Source: Neoechinorhynchus agilis
Taxonomy: Eukaryota > Acanthocephala
Assembly: GCA_051530055.1 (NCBI GenBank)
Contig: CM121342.1
Span: 10,788,001 to 10,852,000 of the forward strand
DNA length: 64,000 nucleotides
Direction of reading: 5' to 3'
A model generated the notes under the pieces. The model was not told where the DNA came from. It was given only the letters and a program-made list of their open reading frames with translations, and did not search any database. Position 1 is the first letter of the stretch, and every line of letters starts with the position of its first letter. The position numbers and the translations under genes were made by a program. Shown piece by piece: positions 40,961 through 53,510 of this stretch.

Positions 40961-41407
40961 ATGGAAACGTTTAATAGCAATGGAGGGATGTTTCGTCGCC
41001 ATTTTAAACCGATTAGACTACGGCAAACCATTAAGAGAATTGACGATTCCCCAAGCGTAGATGGAGTATCAAATCTAAAGCAATATCCTAAACGAATCAA
41101 TAAGCCGCACCCTTTGACTAGAATCTTTGGATTCAACGTGAACGAGTTTCACGGTGAGGACGCAGATAATATTAGAAATCATTGTGAAAATACTTCACAA
41201 GTTGACAAGTCGATAGTCCAATCGAATGATGTGGTTTCGAACTCAAAGCAGTATAAAACCCAGTTTAATAATGCTAATGAACATGGGATCGAGAAATCTG
41301 TTGAACAAATGAAGAGATTTTGTCAACGTTGTAGCAACAATTATCGACTCAATCTCATTCAATGTAAAGTTTTGTTTTGCCCATTCTGCGGAACTCGTGT
41401 ACATTGA
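40961..41407 (+). CDS. Small protein with a C-terminal zinc-ribbon-like motif
   Basis: Single ATG frame of 148 residues. The first 110 are basic, Asn/Ser-rich and probably disordered. The last 30 contain FCQRC, a 14-residue spacer with YRLNLIQCKV, then LFCPFCG, an arrangement CxxC..CPxC that suits a zinc ribbon. The protein ends TRVH. I do not recognise the family. The compact zinc module at the very end and the lack of frame interruptions make a real gene likely. It lies divergently from the SOCS gene, with repeats between. Confidence 0.55.
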   Translation: METFNSNGGMFRRHFKPIRLRQTIKRIDDSPSVDGVSNLKQYPKRINKPHPLTRIFGFNVNEFHGEDADNIRNHCENTSQVDKSIVQSNDVVSNSKQYKTQFNNANEHGIEKSVEQMKRFCQRCSNNYRLNLIQCKVLFCPFCGTRVH

Positions 41408-41617
41408 AATGTATCGCATAAACGAATCTTTGGATGTCAATGTAAAGCGCTGGGTGGGGAGGTTCATTAGTTAGACGTGACCACGAAGAGCAAGTAATTT
41501 GAAATGCAAACTTCTAGGATATTTATAGCCGAAGAAAAACAATCAAGATAAAACGTACAAGACTGAGGATTGAACGCACAGTCATATCTCTACAGGAAAA
41601 ATTAGCCTTAACGACGA

Positions 41618-44600
41618 TCATTCACTCATCACGAAATCCAGGAAACGTTTCATTTTCTCACGAACCTGCTCTTTCGTAAATTGAGGACGGAATGGTAAGG
41701 TGATTTTGGAGTTGTCTATTTTAGTCTTCACTAAAGGCACTAATTCCGTCCTACATTCACTTTGCTGTTGTTTAAATGCTTATGGATGCAATAATATCAA
41801 GTAATAGACGAACCTACTGCAAATCTTCATTGCATCCAATAGCCATCTATCAACATTAAGCGTAATCTCAGTAACTCGTCCTTCTTGGCGAAGAGGCACT
41901 CTTTCACTCCGCTGGAATATTCTGATAGTGTCGACGCAACGCGTTTCATCTTGTCGGTCAAATAAAGAAGTTTGGGATTCAATAGCTCGGTTATGTTCAT
42001 TGAGACGATTCAATTTTGCATCAAATACCCATTTGTCTTTATAGGAAAACTTTATCTTTCCAAGTCTCACATTCTCAACCACTGAACTGATTTTTAACTT
42101 CTTGTCGCTCTCTGGTTTTTGCTCGATATTCGTTTCAGATGCAAGCTCTTGAACAACCACATCATCAGCTAAATCGCCATTTTCATGCTGCTTTATTGTT
42201 GAATCATCCTCCTTCTCTATGTCCTCTAAGTGAGTGATATCCACGTCGCCACGTTCCTGGTAATCTTTTGCTATTGTTTCAGGATTACTCGTAATTTCAA
42301 TATCCTCTATATTGTCTTGTCGGTTCCTTTGCCGTCTTATAGAAGGAGCTGAGACAAACGGATCAGCCGGAATTAATTTTTCCATTTCATCTGCAGACTT
42401 TTCTTTTAGTCCTGAACCTACGGGATCCGGTTTTCGAACGCTCTGCCCAACACTACATTTTGGTGGATCTGATGTGGCAGTATCAGGCTTAGTTGAAGTA
42501 TTAGAAGCAGCAGCACTCTCGCGTGCCAATCTTCTTTGTTGTCGTCTCCATCTATTATTTCCTCGGCGTCCGGTATCACCTTTAGCTGATTTCGCCGGGC
42601 CTCGGTTTTCTTCACAGGCAACGATTTCTGTCGCTGAGCTTCTTGAAACTGGAAGTACAGCTTCTTCGGTGCTAATGTACTTTTGTGAAACAGATTTCAC
42701 CTCCTGTTCGGCTTTAGCACTTTCTGTAAATTCTGGGAGTTCTAGAGCTTCGGTTGTCTCCGATTTCACCTCTTGTTCGTCTGTAACTTCTGGGAGTTCC
42801 AAAGCCTCGATTTTCTCCGATTTCACCTCTTGTTCAGTTTTAGTACAACCTGTGGCTTTGGGGAGTTCTGGAGCTTCGGTTGTCCCCGACTTCGCCTCTT
42901 GTTCGTCTGTAACTTCTGGGAGTTCTAAAGCTTCGGTTTTCTCCGATTTCACCTCTTGTTCAGTTTTATCACAATCTGTGGCTTTGGGGAGCTCTGGAGC
43001 TTTGGATCCAGTTGTCTCCGATTTCACCTTTTGTTCGTCTGTAACTTCTGGGAGTCCTAAAGCTTTGTTTGTCTCCGATTTCGCCTCCTGTTCGGATGCT
43101 TCGGTTATCTCCGATTTCACCTCTTGTTTAATTTTGACACAATCTGTAACTTTGGGAAGTTTTGGAGCTTTGAATTCAGTTGTCAACGATTTCGCCTCTT
43201 GTGCAGTTTTAGCACTTTCGGTAAATTCTGGGAGTTCTGGAGCTTTGGATTCGGCTATCTCCAATTTCGCCTCTTGTTCGTCTATAACTTCTGGGAGTTC
43301 TAAAGCTTCGACTTTGGTTGTCTTCAATTTCACCTCTTGTTTGATTTTGGCACAATACATAATTTTGGGAAGTTCTGGAGCCTTGGATTCAGTTGTCACC
43401 GATTTCACCTCTTGTTCGGTTTTGGCACAATCTGTAACTTTGGGAAGGTCTGGAGCTTTGGATTCAGTTGTCACCGATTGCGCCTCGCGTTCAGTTTCAG
43501 CAATATTTATAACTTGTGGAAGTTCTGGAGTTTTGGATTCAGTTGTCACGGATTCCGCCTCTTGTTCGGTTTTAGCAATAATTGTAACTTGTGTAAGCTC
43601 TGGAGCTTTCGATTCGGTTGTCTCCGATTCCACCTCTTGTGTAGTTTTAGTACTATCTGTAGCTTCTTGGAGTTCTGGAGCTTTGACTTTGCTTGTTTCG
43701 GATATTATTCCTGCATCTTCTGAAGGCATTTTGGATAAAACGTGCGTTCTATTTTCTCTGAGTTCGGAATCTTCCATCTTATCTGAGCAATACATTTTAT
43801 CCTTGATTGAAAATACCCGAACAACGCGCTTCGATTTGTATTCTATCATCGGTTGAATTTTTGGCCAAACATTCCAAATCTCGTGTATAGCGTTAACACG
43901 TGTGCTATTTACATCCTCTGTTTGGTCTACATTTTTATGTTGTATAACATTATTATCCGGATTATCTGTTTCATCTTCATAACTTTCTCTTTTTTGCCCA
44001 CCTTCGGAATCATCCGGAACTGCTGGAGTAATCGAACTCTTCACTTCCGTTTCACGCGCAATCGCAATATCCGTTTTTTCCACATCATGAATTTCATCTG
44101 AATTTTTAAAAACTTTGATGTGCTCTTCCTTGTCTTCGGACGATAAATCCACAATGTTGGAATCTTGCAAGGAAACATTTGATTTCTCGCTTAAACCGTG
44201 TTTCGTCGTGAAATCATCAGTGTCAGTCTGATTCTGAACGCCCAGCACTAAAAGGGGCGATGTTATGATCTGACGACTTTCTGTATCCTTTTGACGTTCC
44301 GCGTGGTCTTCAGTTGCCTCACTGACCACTTCGGAGTATGCAAGGCTCAGCTCAATCGCTTTTTGCAACTTGTTTTCAATTTCAAGAACTTCCTCATTGC
44401 TGCCTAATGCTACTTTTAATCTATCTACGCCTGAGCCGGTTTCCTCATGTTCACTTCCAGTAGGTTCATTGTACAATGCTAGATTATGAATATTCGAGGG
44501 TGGCTGAACGACACTTTCCGTAATCATGACCAAAGTCGCAATGTCCGAAGTATTTTTATCGGGCGAATCAGCTTCCACGAATTTTGCTCTTGCTTCTTGT

Positions 44601-46711
44601 TCTTGTTCCGAAAAACGTTTCGAACTCCCAGACGTGAACGAATCCTCATCCGTTCGACCTTGGGTTTTTTCTAGGCACTCCAAGCCCAATAAAGTACCTT
44701 TCTCGTCATTCGACTTCGCTGTCGGGTCAAAAGATTCAATTCGGTTTGATTGCTTAATAAGGTTTTCATCGTTCGCATGTTCCTCCATAAAACCAGAGCT
44801 CTCGCATTCAATTGGTACCATTTCCGCTGGACTTGTATCACCAGCAAACTCCGATCTAGGATCATCCACAATCGATACTTCAACCTTGGTTTGCACACCC
44901 TGAAGCTCTAAAACTTTATCCCCCTTTATCTCAGTTCTAGGTTCATCGACAATCTTAAGACTTACGTCTTCCGTCAAAACTGAAATTGATTTCTCTTTAC
45001 AAGTCTTATATTGCACTTCTTCTTTTCTAACGGACGGTATTTCTGAACTTTTCGGTGTCACATCTTCGGTTTTTGGTCTTGCCGATTTATCAGATTTCGA
45101 ATGGCGGGTTCTCGTGGGAGGTGTGGTGTTACTACTTCTTGGATTATTTGCGATATCTACTTGACTCGCATATTCGGCCCTCCGTTGTGCCCACTTTTTC
45201 TTGTTTCGTCTGCTTAATGTCGGCGGTGATCCGGTCTGAATCGGTTTTTTCTCGTTTCCGCCTGATTTTCCTTTATGTGCCTTATTGATTTCTCTCGTCG
45301 ATCTTTCATCTGTAACAAAAGTGGATTCTGTATTCGATCCGTCATTCTCTTCCAACGGTGATTTCTCAGCTTTTGCTTCGTATAAGGGATTCTCTGTATT
45401 ACGCGGAGTGGTTGCTCCACTTTGTTGTTGAACGTCTTCTTCTTTTGTCGTATTCTCTATGAATTGTAAGGTGGCGGGTATATCACTTACCATGTCGCCT
45501 ATTGGCTCCGAATTTTCATTAGCTAAATCAAGAACTTCTTTAGAAGCGCTAACTTCAATCTTGTAATCCGATCCACTGGGTTCTACAGCTTCGTCGTTTT
45601 TTATTTCAATTTCCGATTCGCAGCCCAGTGCATTCTCTACTTGAGTGAGCTCTTCTTTCATCGGGTCACTAGCCGCAGTAATCGAGATGAATGCTGTTTC
45701 GGTTGCATCTTTTAAAACTCTGTTAACATTACTTGCAGATTCAAAAACAAATTCCTCCATGTTTTTGGTCTGTGGTTGAGCGCTAATGGTGAACACTATT
45801 TTATTATCATTGTTGGTTATTGCTTCCTGTAAACTTAATTCAATTTCCCGATCTTCACTCTTTCCAATTTGCATTTTGAATTCTATTACATTCGGTACGA
45901 CATTACTTGTTTGGTCTATCACCTCTTCAATCTTAAAATCTTGTGTAGTGGTCACTACATCCATTTCTTCGAACGATTTTTCCACATTACCAATTAAGTC
46001 CGTTTCTATTCCAGTAATCTCGGTCTGACATTTTTCTTTGTTTTCAGACTCCTCGTGAATAGAATTCGAAGATTCTATTACAACCGAGACTGCAAAAGGT
46101 TCTTCAAGCGAAATGCTTGTATAATTTGAAGCGCTTCCAGGTATTTTGTTCACTTCGTCTTTATTTTCCTCCATCAGAACTCTCACATCCACTTCCAATT
46201 TCTCGGTCTCCTTAAAAATTAGTTCATTTTCCTTCGATTCGACCACAGATTCACTCATTTCCGGTTCCAAATGACCTGTTTGCTTCACATCATCGTTTGA
46301 CGCTTGAACTATGTTCAACACAACTTCACCGCTTGGCACGATCCCCGAGTCCTCATTTTTCGGATCTTTAACAATCGCTTCTTCGATGACGTCCATTAGT
46401 TCCTTTTCTATTTTTGTCAATCGAACTAGCTGTTCAATACCTTCCGTGGCCACAGTAAAAAAAATCGGTACTTGTTTACGTCGCCTTTTTTCACTGTCCT
46501 TTTCGTCTTTTTGCAATGTCTGTGAGATCGTAGTGATAATTTGGTTAAGTCTGCTCAATAAACCCTCGTACTCTACTCTTATCCGATTTAAGCTGCTGAT
46601 CAAACGGTTTCCTTTTCTCACAAGTTCAACCAATTGATTATCCACTTCGATTTCGTCACGCTCTTCACAATCTATATCACTATCAGTACGTTCGCTGTCG
46701 TTATTGCTCAT
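41618..46711 (-). CDS. Giant acidic, repeat-rich protein of unknown function
   Basis: The minus-strand first exon is 46711-41818; a 39-bp intron (GTAGGT..CATAAG) then leads to a last exon, 41778-41618, giving roughly 1,680 residues. The N-terminal 110 residues are a predicted coiled coil (QLVELVRKGNRLISSLNRIR, YEGLLSRLNQIITTISQ). The bulk is Glu/Lys/Ser/Thr-rich and disordered, with one Arg-rich island (RRGNNRWRRQQRRLARES) and a second nearby (LSRRNKKKWAQRRAEY). The segment encoded by about 42690-43700 is an array of imperfect repeats around TESKAPELPEVTD and KTEQEVKSE. The C-terminus is again ordered and basic (LGKIKFSYKDKWVFDAKLNR; FRPQFTKEQVREKMKRFLDF). The conserved-looking ends with an elastic middle suggest a scaffold. 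I do not know the family. Confidence 0.7.
42690..43700. repeat. Coding minisatellite inside the giant acidic gene
   Basis: About 1 kb of imperfect tandem units, alternately about 60 and about 108 bp, with recurrent strings such as TTCACCTCTTGTTCGTC, CTGGGAGTTC and GTTGTCTCCGATTTC. It keeps the reading frame open on the coding strand. It also opens a spurious 514-codon antisense frame, which should be ignored. Confidence 0.8.
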
Positions 46712-49585
46712 TGTTTTTAAAAGCTAATACTTTAAGAACAGAGTTAAAAATATAGTAGCCTTATTTTTTAGTTTAAAATCGTTTAGCTTTTGTATACACT
46801 GATCGCGCTAATGTTTATTAACGTGATACGCGAAGGGAGTATCGATTTTTTATATCGTTTCGTATTTATGGATCAGCACGGTGGACTCGAATACAGAATC
46901 AACTAAAGAGCTTGTGACTATTAATAGTATCTTTTCGCAGCAATAACCGCTTGAAGAAAGTATACGATTAGTAAGTAAATCAGTCTTTAAAATATTGAGA
47001 GGACGAATGGAAGCCGCTTAATGATAACTGACCGAGAAATTCAAATATAACGAAAAACTATATTTTAAAGAGTCGGGAAAAACTTTCAACTTTTGTTTTG
47101 TATATTGATAAATTCTCTAAATGGTATAGTACTTCTTTGTCTGACAAGAAGAGATTAGATACTTTTCCTTGAATATCGTAATGATCAGCTATAGGAAATT
47201 ATTCAACAAACATAATTATTTTTGTGATGAAGTTCATAATCACAGTTTTAGATTTCATCGCGGGATTAGGGCGAAACGGCCGTTTTTGTTCTGACCGTTG
47301 TAGCACAAAGCTCGCGATGTAAAAGGCCTGCCTGTTCTTGGAGTTCGTAGTATTCTAAGCCTAAAGCAACAGTAAATCATTTACGCTCCAAGGGTAATTT
47401 TTTAGCACCAATTCATTTAATTGTCCACATTGTGTCCTAGAATGACTAAAGATGTGAGTTTGATACGCTTTTCCTTTATTGAAAAATTCACGCTGCTCAT
47501 TGGAAATCGTACTTGAAGAAAAATTTCAATTTTATTTCACGCTCTACTCCTTATGTTAACCCTCAAACTAAAAGTGATGAATCTGATATGTCCGGGTATC
47601 ATCACCATTCGTTACAGTGGTTGCCCGCTCTTCTATTTCCAAGGATCGAGTCTCTTCATTTCCTTTAAGTTCACTCATAAGAACCAATTTATTGTACTCA
47701 TCTACGAGTCTGTTGTATTTAATCTAAGTTCCCACGAGTTTTTTGTTCAATGCTTTTGAGTCGATTTAGTTGACTACCTTAATCAGTTGAAGATTTGTCT
47801 CCAGAAATCGTTGTTTCACGTTCAGATCTGAGCAAATGTGAAGCCGCAGTACCACTGAGCTTTCTACAGTTTGATTGAATATGGTGTCATTCATTATATT
47901 AACAGAAAAGCTGTTTATGAACATTATACTATCCCCTATAGAAGCATGAAATTTTCTTGGACATGAGGAAAATTAGAAATTAAAATTACCTAGCCTCAAT
48001 TGTCTCGACATGGCTGCGGTGCCACCAATCTCCAAATGATTTATACATCTTACGATTTCGGATTTTGTGTTATCCTTCGTCCATACAAACTTTACAGTCT
48101 GTGTCGATGAGAACAAGGAAGATGAATAAGCGAAAAAACTTTCGAAAAACCAAAACATAAAATAAGTGGCGAAAACCAACACGATTTCCGATACTCAAGT
48201 ATTACTCAGGATATTAATGGAGCGGAGTTAAAGAGTTGGCGCTGAATATAAAGCATTGCAAACGGCTTTAAAGTTAGCAGATGGAATTCCAAATGGTCAA
48301 TTTACCTGCCACCCGAATCCATAATGCGGTACATTTGAAATCCTTGCAAGCTCTACGATTTTTGTACAATAAGGCATTGTGTCCGTTTTAATTTCGATTT
48401 CTCTCGTTCGATTCTGAGGTTTGTCCATCGGTTCAATAGTTCTAACTAATTTCATCGACCAAAAAATATACTCAAGTACGAGATGTATGAATAAGTGATA
48501 TCGTGTAGAAAAAGAAGTCTCACAAAGACTATGCGAAGGAAAGCACGTATTTTCACCAAGCAAAATTTATACCAACGAAGAGGTAAAGAACAAGTCGGAC
48601 GACGGATGGTTATTTAGTGAATTTCCATAACTTAAGATTATCACACTTTTGAAAAAACGCTCAAATCTGTCCTTGAAGTTTTGAATTTCGTCAAACGCTC
48701 TTCATTATTTTCTAACGAAAAAAAGAAGTGTGCTAGAGCGCATGCAAAGTGTTTTAAGAGTGCTTTTTGTGCCGCAAGTGGATGTGTTGCTACACTAAGC
48801 TTTCCCAATTATCAAGTATTTTTGGTTAATAGTCGTGAGAAAATGAATTGATTTGCACTTAAAAATGAGTGAGTGCGCATGGGAACTCCAGTGCAAATTC
48901 TAGCAAACGCATTTCTATCACCGGGGGCAAAATTTCATAAGTTTGGAATTGATTCTATGAAATTCACGAATTTTTATCATATTTTCCAATAACGCTTTTT
49001 AAAAATAAGTGTAAATTTGTATTGCATCCCAACAAAATTTAATATACTTTTAAAAGTAATTCTCTCAAAAGTCTTAGAAATGCCTGCTATTTTATTTTGC
49101 TTAAAAATTTGGTTGTGTTGATTGGCTAGATTTTCGTTATGCATTTATGGTAACTAATCGATTTATCGAGGAACAGAAGTCATCTTTTGGTAGTTGTTTA
49201 AAAACTGGAAAACGTCGCAGTTTTCCGACGTGAAACATCGGTAATAAATTAGTCAATTTAAATCTATGGAATGACAAAACTACTAAAAGAAAGTAACTAA
49301 TGCATCATTCTTGAATTTATTTCAATGTTGCTTGTCATTTGAGAGACAGTCTGAGCTAAAAGCATGCATTGAGAACAATATCCGGTTCTGCAGCCGCAGC
49401 CGTTTCCCAAGAGAGTTTAACATAACGATCGATACCTGAGCTTAAGGGAGTAGAAAATAGTGCGAAATACGCTTGTTACGATTCAGTATCTTGAGAAAGC
49501 GGCTAGTAGGACAAGGACTCATTTTACAATTCGAGGTATTCACAATCAAACGAAATTGGCCAAAGTAGTATAAGAGCTTTGTCTG
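46712..49585. other. Long intergenic region, possible small exons
   Basis: Nearly 2.9 kb. Two minus-strand open stretches, 48563-48301 and 48182-47973, each end at plausible donors and have hydrophobic starts (MLVFATYFMFWFFESFFAYS), but no product is recognisable; I rate them 0.2 as exons. Positions 49239-49289 are the inverted partner of the repeat at 3081. The rest is AT-rich and empty. Confidence 0.4.
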
Positions 49586-50124
49586 ATGCATTTAATTCTT
49601 TTCTGGTCACTTGGATTCTACTTTGTGCTAGCAATTTACGACAAACGTATTAGTGAAAGTGAAGTCGACATCCTGGACCAGTCTAACGTTTACATGCATA
49701 AATCAAGTGAGTGGTTTTTTTGAATTGATTTAATCAAAAGCGATTTAAAGGATTAAGCCAACACCAGGAAGGAGATAATCGATACTGTGATCCACCGAAT
49801 CCATGTCCTGAAGACGTGCTAAGTAAAACTCTCTTAACTCTCAGCGGATTTATTTTTTACGAATAAGGCGATGATTGCGATGATTCCGATTATTCCAAGT
49901 TCACCCAAGAATACAGTAGAAGGTATCAAAGGACGCAAGACTGCGAATGCGATGATCAACATGATATTTGTCAGGTTTGAATTTATTGATTTCTTATATC
50001 CTTACGCATAAACTGTGATTTATTTCAGTTTAATGAATACTCAAAAATGCTCGCGGCATCGCACTTAGCATCAGCTTTGAAAACTAAAAGCAACGACGTG
50101 AAGAAAGCTTATTCAGTATGGTAG
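49586..50124 (+). CDS. 7B2-like neuroendocrine chaperone (prohormone convertase 2 helper)
   Basis: 7B2 (SBT-1 in worms) escorts proprotein convertase 2 through the secretory pathway. Four tiny exons, 49586-49706, 49751-49822, 49868-49974 and 50029-50124, join in phase with good GT/AG signals and introns of 44-54 bp, giving 131 residues. The start is a signal peptide (MHLILFWSLGFYFVLA). The family core DPPNPCP follows, then an acidic DDCDDSDYSKFTQEYSRRYQ and DDQHDI, equivalent to the DDGC..AEFSREFQ..DPEHD block of 7B2. The protein then ends soon after (KAYSVW); the long C-terminal part with the dibasic site and the convertase-inhibiting peptide is not seen. It is too small and too split to stand out in a frame scan. 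An AATAAA lies near 50197. Confidence 0.65.
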
Positions 50125-50272
50125 AGTAGATCTCGTTTAATTAAAAATTAGACTGATTGAATTGGGCTGATGCCAAAAGTGTGTTTGGCAAAATCAATAA
50201 ATCATAGCCGAGGAAATTTGTCGTTATATCAAAATGTCGATATGCGAGGAGGTACTGTGGGCTATGTGGTTA

Positions 50273-50483
50273 GAAGTGTGTTATTTAGAAGTCTTGACCC
50301 AGTAAAGAGTTAATTAAAGACGTTCTGCGAACCTCGTAGGCTCTTCATCATCAGTTCTAAAAAATATAAGTGGCGAAATGGTTATTCTGCTCTCGAGAGA
50401 GAACTGATAATGAATCTGAGGATGTCAGCAGAACATATTTAATAAACTCTTAACAGGGTGAAAACTTCTAAATAACACACTTC
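50273..50483. repeat. Fold-back repeat with arms of about 85 bp
   Basis: The left arm begins GAAGTGTGTTATTTAGAAGT at 50273. The right arm ends with its inverse at 50483. The arms are about 75-80 percent complementary over 85 bp and enclose a 35-bp loop. Internal strings TTAAAGACGTTCTGCGAACC and CATCATCAGTTCT are shared with the repeats at 15574 and 18492, so all three belong to one family. Confidence 0.75.
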
Positions 50484-51179
50484 TAAATTTACCGTGTTTG
50501 CAGCTGCCCTTTTTTTGATTTTCATGGGATAAAATCGAATGATTCTGAAACTCTTATAAGCAGTTTCACCTTAAAGTTTTGAGCATCAAGTCCCTCAAAA
50601 AAGAAACGAGGAATCTTACGCTTATTCACGTCTTACGCCATTCACAATGAACACACACAGTGAGTTTACGACCAGAAGTTTGTGTGCACGATAAAGATTT
50701 CCTAGAACTTTTCGAGTGTGAATCAGTCTTACTCAACAAGGTAGATAAGTTAACACTCATTGCAATATCTTCCTTGAGGTTTTCTCTAAAAAACGAAAAA
50801 TCCTTTCATAAAGCATCATCGACACCATCTCGATTATTTTGAGGTTTATTTAGTTAATTTTGTAAACGCATTTTTCGAGGGGTCGTGCTATATGAAATCT
50901 CTAGTTCCTAAACGACAAGTGCTCCTTTTTTAATTTACGCACCTGTAGTATATTGTAACAATTGACTTGGAGTATCAAGTATACTTTTACTAAATTGGAT
51001 TTGTGATAACAGAGACTAGCTGAAACTATGATGTCCCGCCTAAGAATATTAACAGAAAGAGATGTTTAGAATTCTAAAGATATCCTTAGTAAGGTTCTTT
51101 GCACGTCCCTTCAAAAAATCGCAATTAAAACCTTTTTCGGATTTTTGGTACTAAGAATTTCATTCCTTAAGAAGCTCTA
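50484..51179. other. Intergenic region before UNC-93
   Basis: No gene signal. A 60-codon frame at 50660 is not convincing. The right end holds the UNC-93 promoter. Confidence 0.4.
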
Positions 51180-53043
51180 ATGAACGACAAAGCTGAAGTA
51201 AGTGTTGAAAAAGGTTCGGACAATCGGGTAGAGGATAAAGACGATACAGTTGATCCAGATGATTTCGGAACACCGATGACAAAGAAAATGGTCATCAAGA
51301 ACCTAACCATTATTTCGATTGCATGGGTGCTACAATTCACGAGTTTCCAGGTAATCTTTAATTTTTTTAACGAATTCTAATGCATATAACTGAAAAACGC
51401 TGTCTTTAAAAATATCAAATTTGAGCCGCACTTCGCAGTTCAAAGCGACTAACCTTGGACTGAAGCATGAATAATGCACTTGCCATCAGAAATTCGATTA
51501 TAATACCTTGAACCTACTGATCTCAAAAATTGCCAGTTTTGTTCAGGCTATGGCTAATCTCCAGTCAAGTTTGAATCTGGAAGCCAACGTTGGGACTAAT
51601 TCCCTTGCAATTGTATATGCCTTTTTGGTAGTATCGGCAGCACTTTTGCCCGATCCGATGATAAAGACGCTTGGATTGAAATGGACAATTGCGATATGCC
51701 AAGTGACATATTTCTTATATGTTTTGGCCAATATACATCCTATTGGTGGCCTTATGTATCCCGGTAAGTAGTGGTTGTAAGTTTTCTTAGAAAACAAGTA
51801 TACTTAGCGGCCATTTTACTTGGCTTGGGTGCGGCACCCTTATGGACATCTCAGAGCACTTATTTAACTCAAATTGGAAATATATATGCGCAACATACGA
51901 ATAATCTACCCGATGTTATGGTCACACGATTCTTTGGACTATTCTTTATGTGCTTCCAGACAAGTGAATTCCATATAATCGTATCGGAATTTTTCTGATA
52001 ACCTCGCTTTCAATAGGTCAAATATGGGGAAATCTCATATCATATTTCGTTCTCAATTCTGGAATTTCATTCAACGCAAGTGAGGTAGTATATGATAACT
52101 GTGGTGGTGATTACAGTCCAGCCACCGTTAATTTAACCGGAGGGCAAAATGCTGTGGACAGCAAAACGGTGAGCTCTTTATAAAAGTTATTTCGACCGTA
52201 ATTCTAATCTTTTCACCAGCGAAACATTTTGATCGGAGTCTATGTGGCTCTGATCGCAGTGTCTATGCTTCTTATAATATTCTTGCTAGATCAACGCAAA
52301 AAACCAACAAATGAAACTATGAAGGAAACACTTTTGAAATCGGTCAAGCTAGTAAAGACCACCGTGATCCACCTAAAAAACCCGAATCAGCTGCTGCTTA
52401 TTCCTCTGACAATGTGGAATGGCGTGGAACAATCATTTATCGGAGCTCAATTCACACAGGTCAGCAATGAAATAAACATTACCTAATGGCCGAATTTATT
52501 TCGAATTTCAAATTAGGGTGTGGTGACCTGTGCCTATGGCATACAAACTATCGGTCTTGTTTTCATTTGCTTTGGAGTGTTCGATGCATCGAGTAGCTTC
52601 ATATCCGGTCGTCTTATAAAGTTCATTCCGCGGCGATTCTTGTTCTTAATAGCTGCTATACTAAATTTAATTGTCTTGATTGTGTTGATCACATGGATAC
52701 CTAAAGAAGGACAAGCATACATTCCATACATTTTAATTGCTTTGTGGGCAGTGTCTGATGCCATTTGGTTAACTCAAGTCAATGGTACGACGTTCAATCG
52801 CTATAAATATTACCCATTTATTTTCAAATAGCATTTTATGGCATGATGTTCAAAGACAACATGGAAGCTGCGTTCAGCAATTACCGTCTATGGGAATCGC
52901 TCGGATTTGTCATTGCTTATGCCTACACGCCCTTTATAAAGGTCAAACACAGTGCAATATTTTTAATCTGTCTATTGGTCACTGGACTCATTGGTTTTGG
53001 CGTTGCAGACTTTCAAAGATCAAAAAAATCAGAAAACGGGTGA
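51180..53043 (+). CDS. UNC93A: UNC-93-like major-facilitator membrane protein
   Basis: UNC-93 proteins are multi-pass membrane proteins of the major facilitator superfamily; the worm protein regulates a muscle potassium channel. Seven exons, 51180-51350, 51547-51763, 51808-51963, 52017-52168, 52220-52459, 52517-52784 and 52832-53043, all join in phase to a 471-residue protein (457 in human UNC93A). An acidic N-terminal tail precedes the first helix (MVIKNLTIISIAWVLQFTSF). The family motif NLQSSLN follows directly, then LGLKWTIAICQVTYFLYVLA, GLGAAPLWTSQSTYLT, YFG-like RFFGLFFMCFQTS, WGNLISYFVL, and in the second half GVEQSFIGAQFTQ and MMFKDNMEAAFSNYRLWESL. An AATAAA is at 53085-53090. The closest orthologue name within the family is a judgement. 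Confidence 0.9.
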
Positions 53044-53289
53044 ATGTGTAATCGAGAGTTCATGTTTCTTGCTCACATTTTTTTAATAAATGTGCGAATT
53101 CCCCTAAAGATAAGGACAGCTTTTACATATTCAGTTCCGTGTATAGAAATGTTGAAACGATATGAGAAATATTTGGCATGTCGAAGCGCTGATTTTGAAT
53201 CCAGTTTAATTTCATTGAGTTAAATTTACACAACAACAACACAACACAAGATTTATTCATCATGTTAAACATGTAGATGGAAGCTTAAC

Positions 53290-53510
53290 GAAATCATGAA
53301 ATCCAACGTGCGTTCAGAATGCGCTATGTATGTCGCTGGTTCAAGTCCACTGGTCGCTGGGTGGCCCCATAAGAGGGCTGGCCCTGTCCCTTTGATTGCG
53401 GCTGAGCGCTTCCGAAGTTTGTGGGCTAGCCGAGAGGCTACCAAGGATATGCAGTGATGCCATGAGTGAATGCGATTTAAGATAAAAAAAATAAAAAAAT
53501 AGCACAACAA
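53290..53510 (+). mobile_element. Possible tRNA-derived SINE
   Basis: GGTTCAAGTCC at 53338-53348 fits an RNA polymerase III B box. A weak A-box-like stretch lies about 40 bp upstream, a GC-richer body follows, and the unit ends in an A-rich tail, AAAAAAAATAAAAAAA. No second copy occurs in the window and the tRNA fold is poor, so this is tentative. Confidence 0.35.

Noticed and set aside
42312-43856. 514-codon plus-strand frame rich in Ser/Cys/Val
   Set aside because: It is exactly antisense to the coding minisatellite of the giant acidic protein and only mirrors its codon composition.
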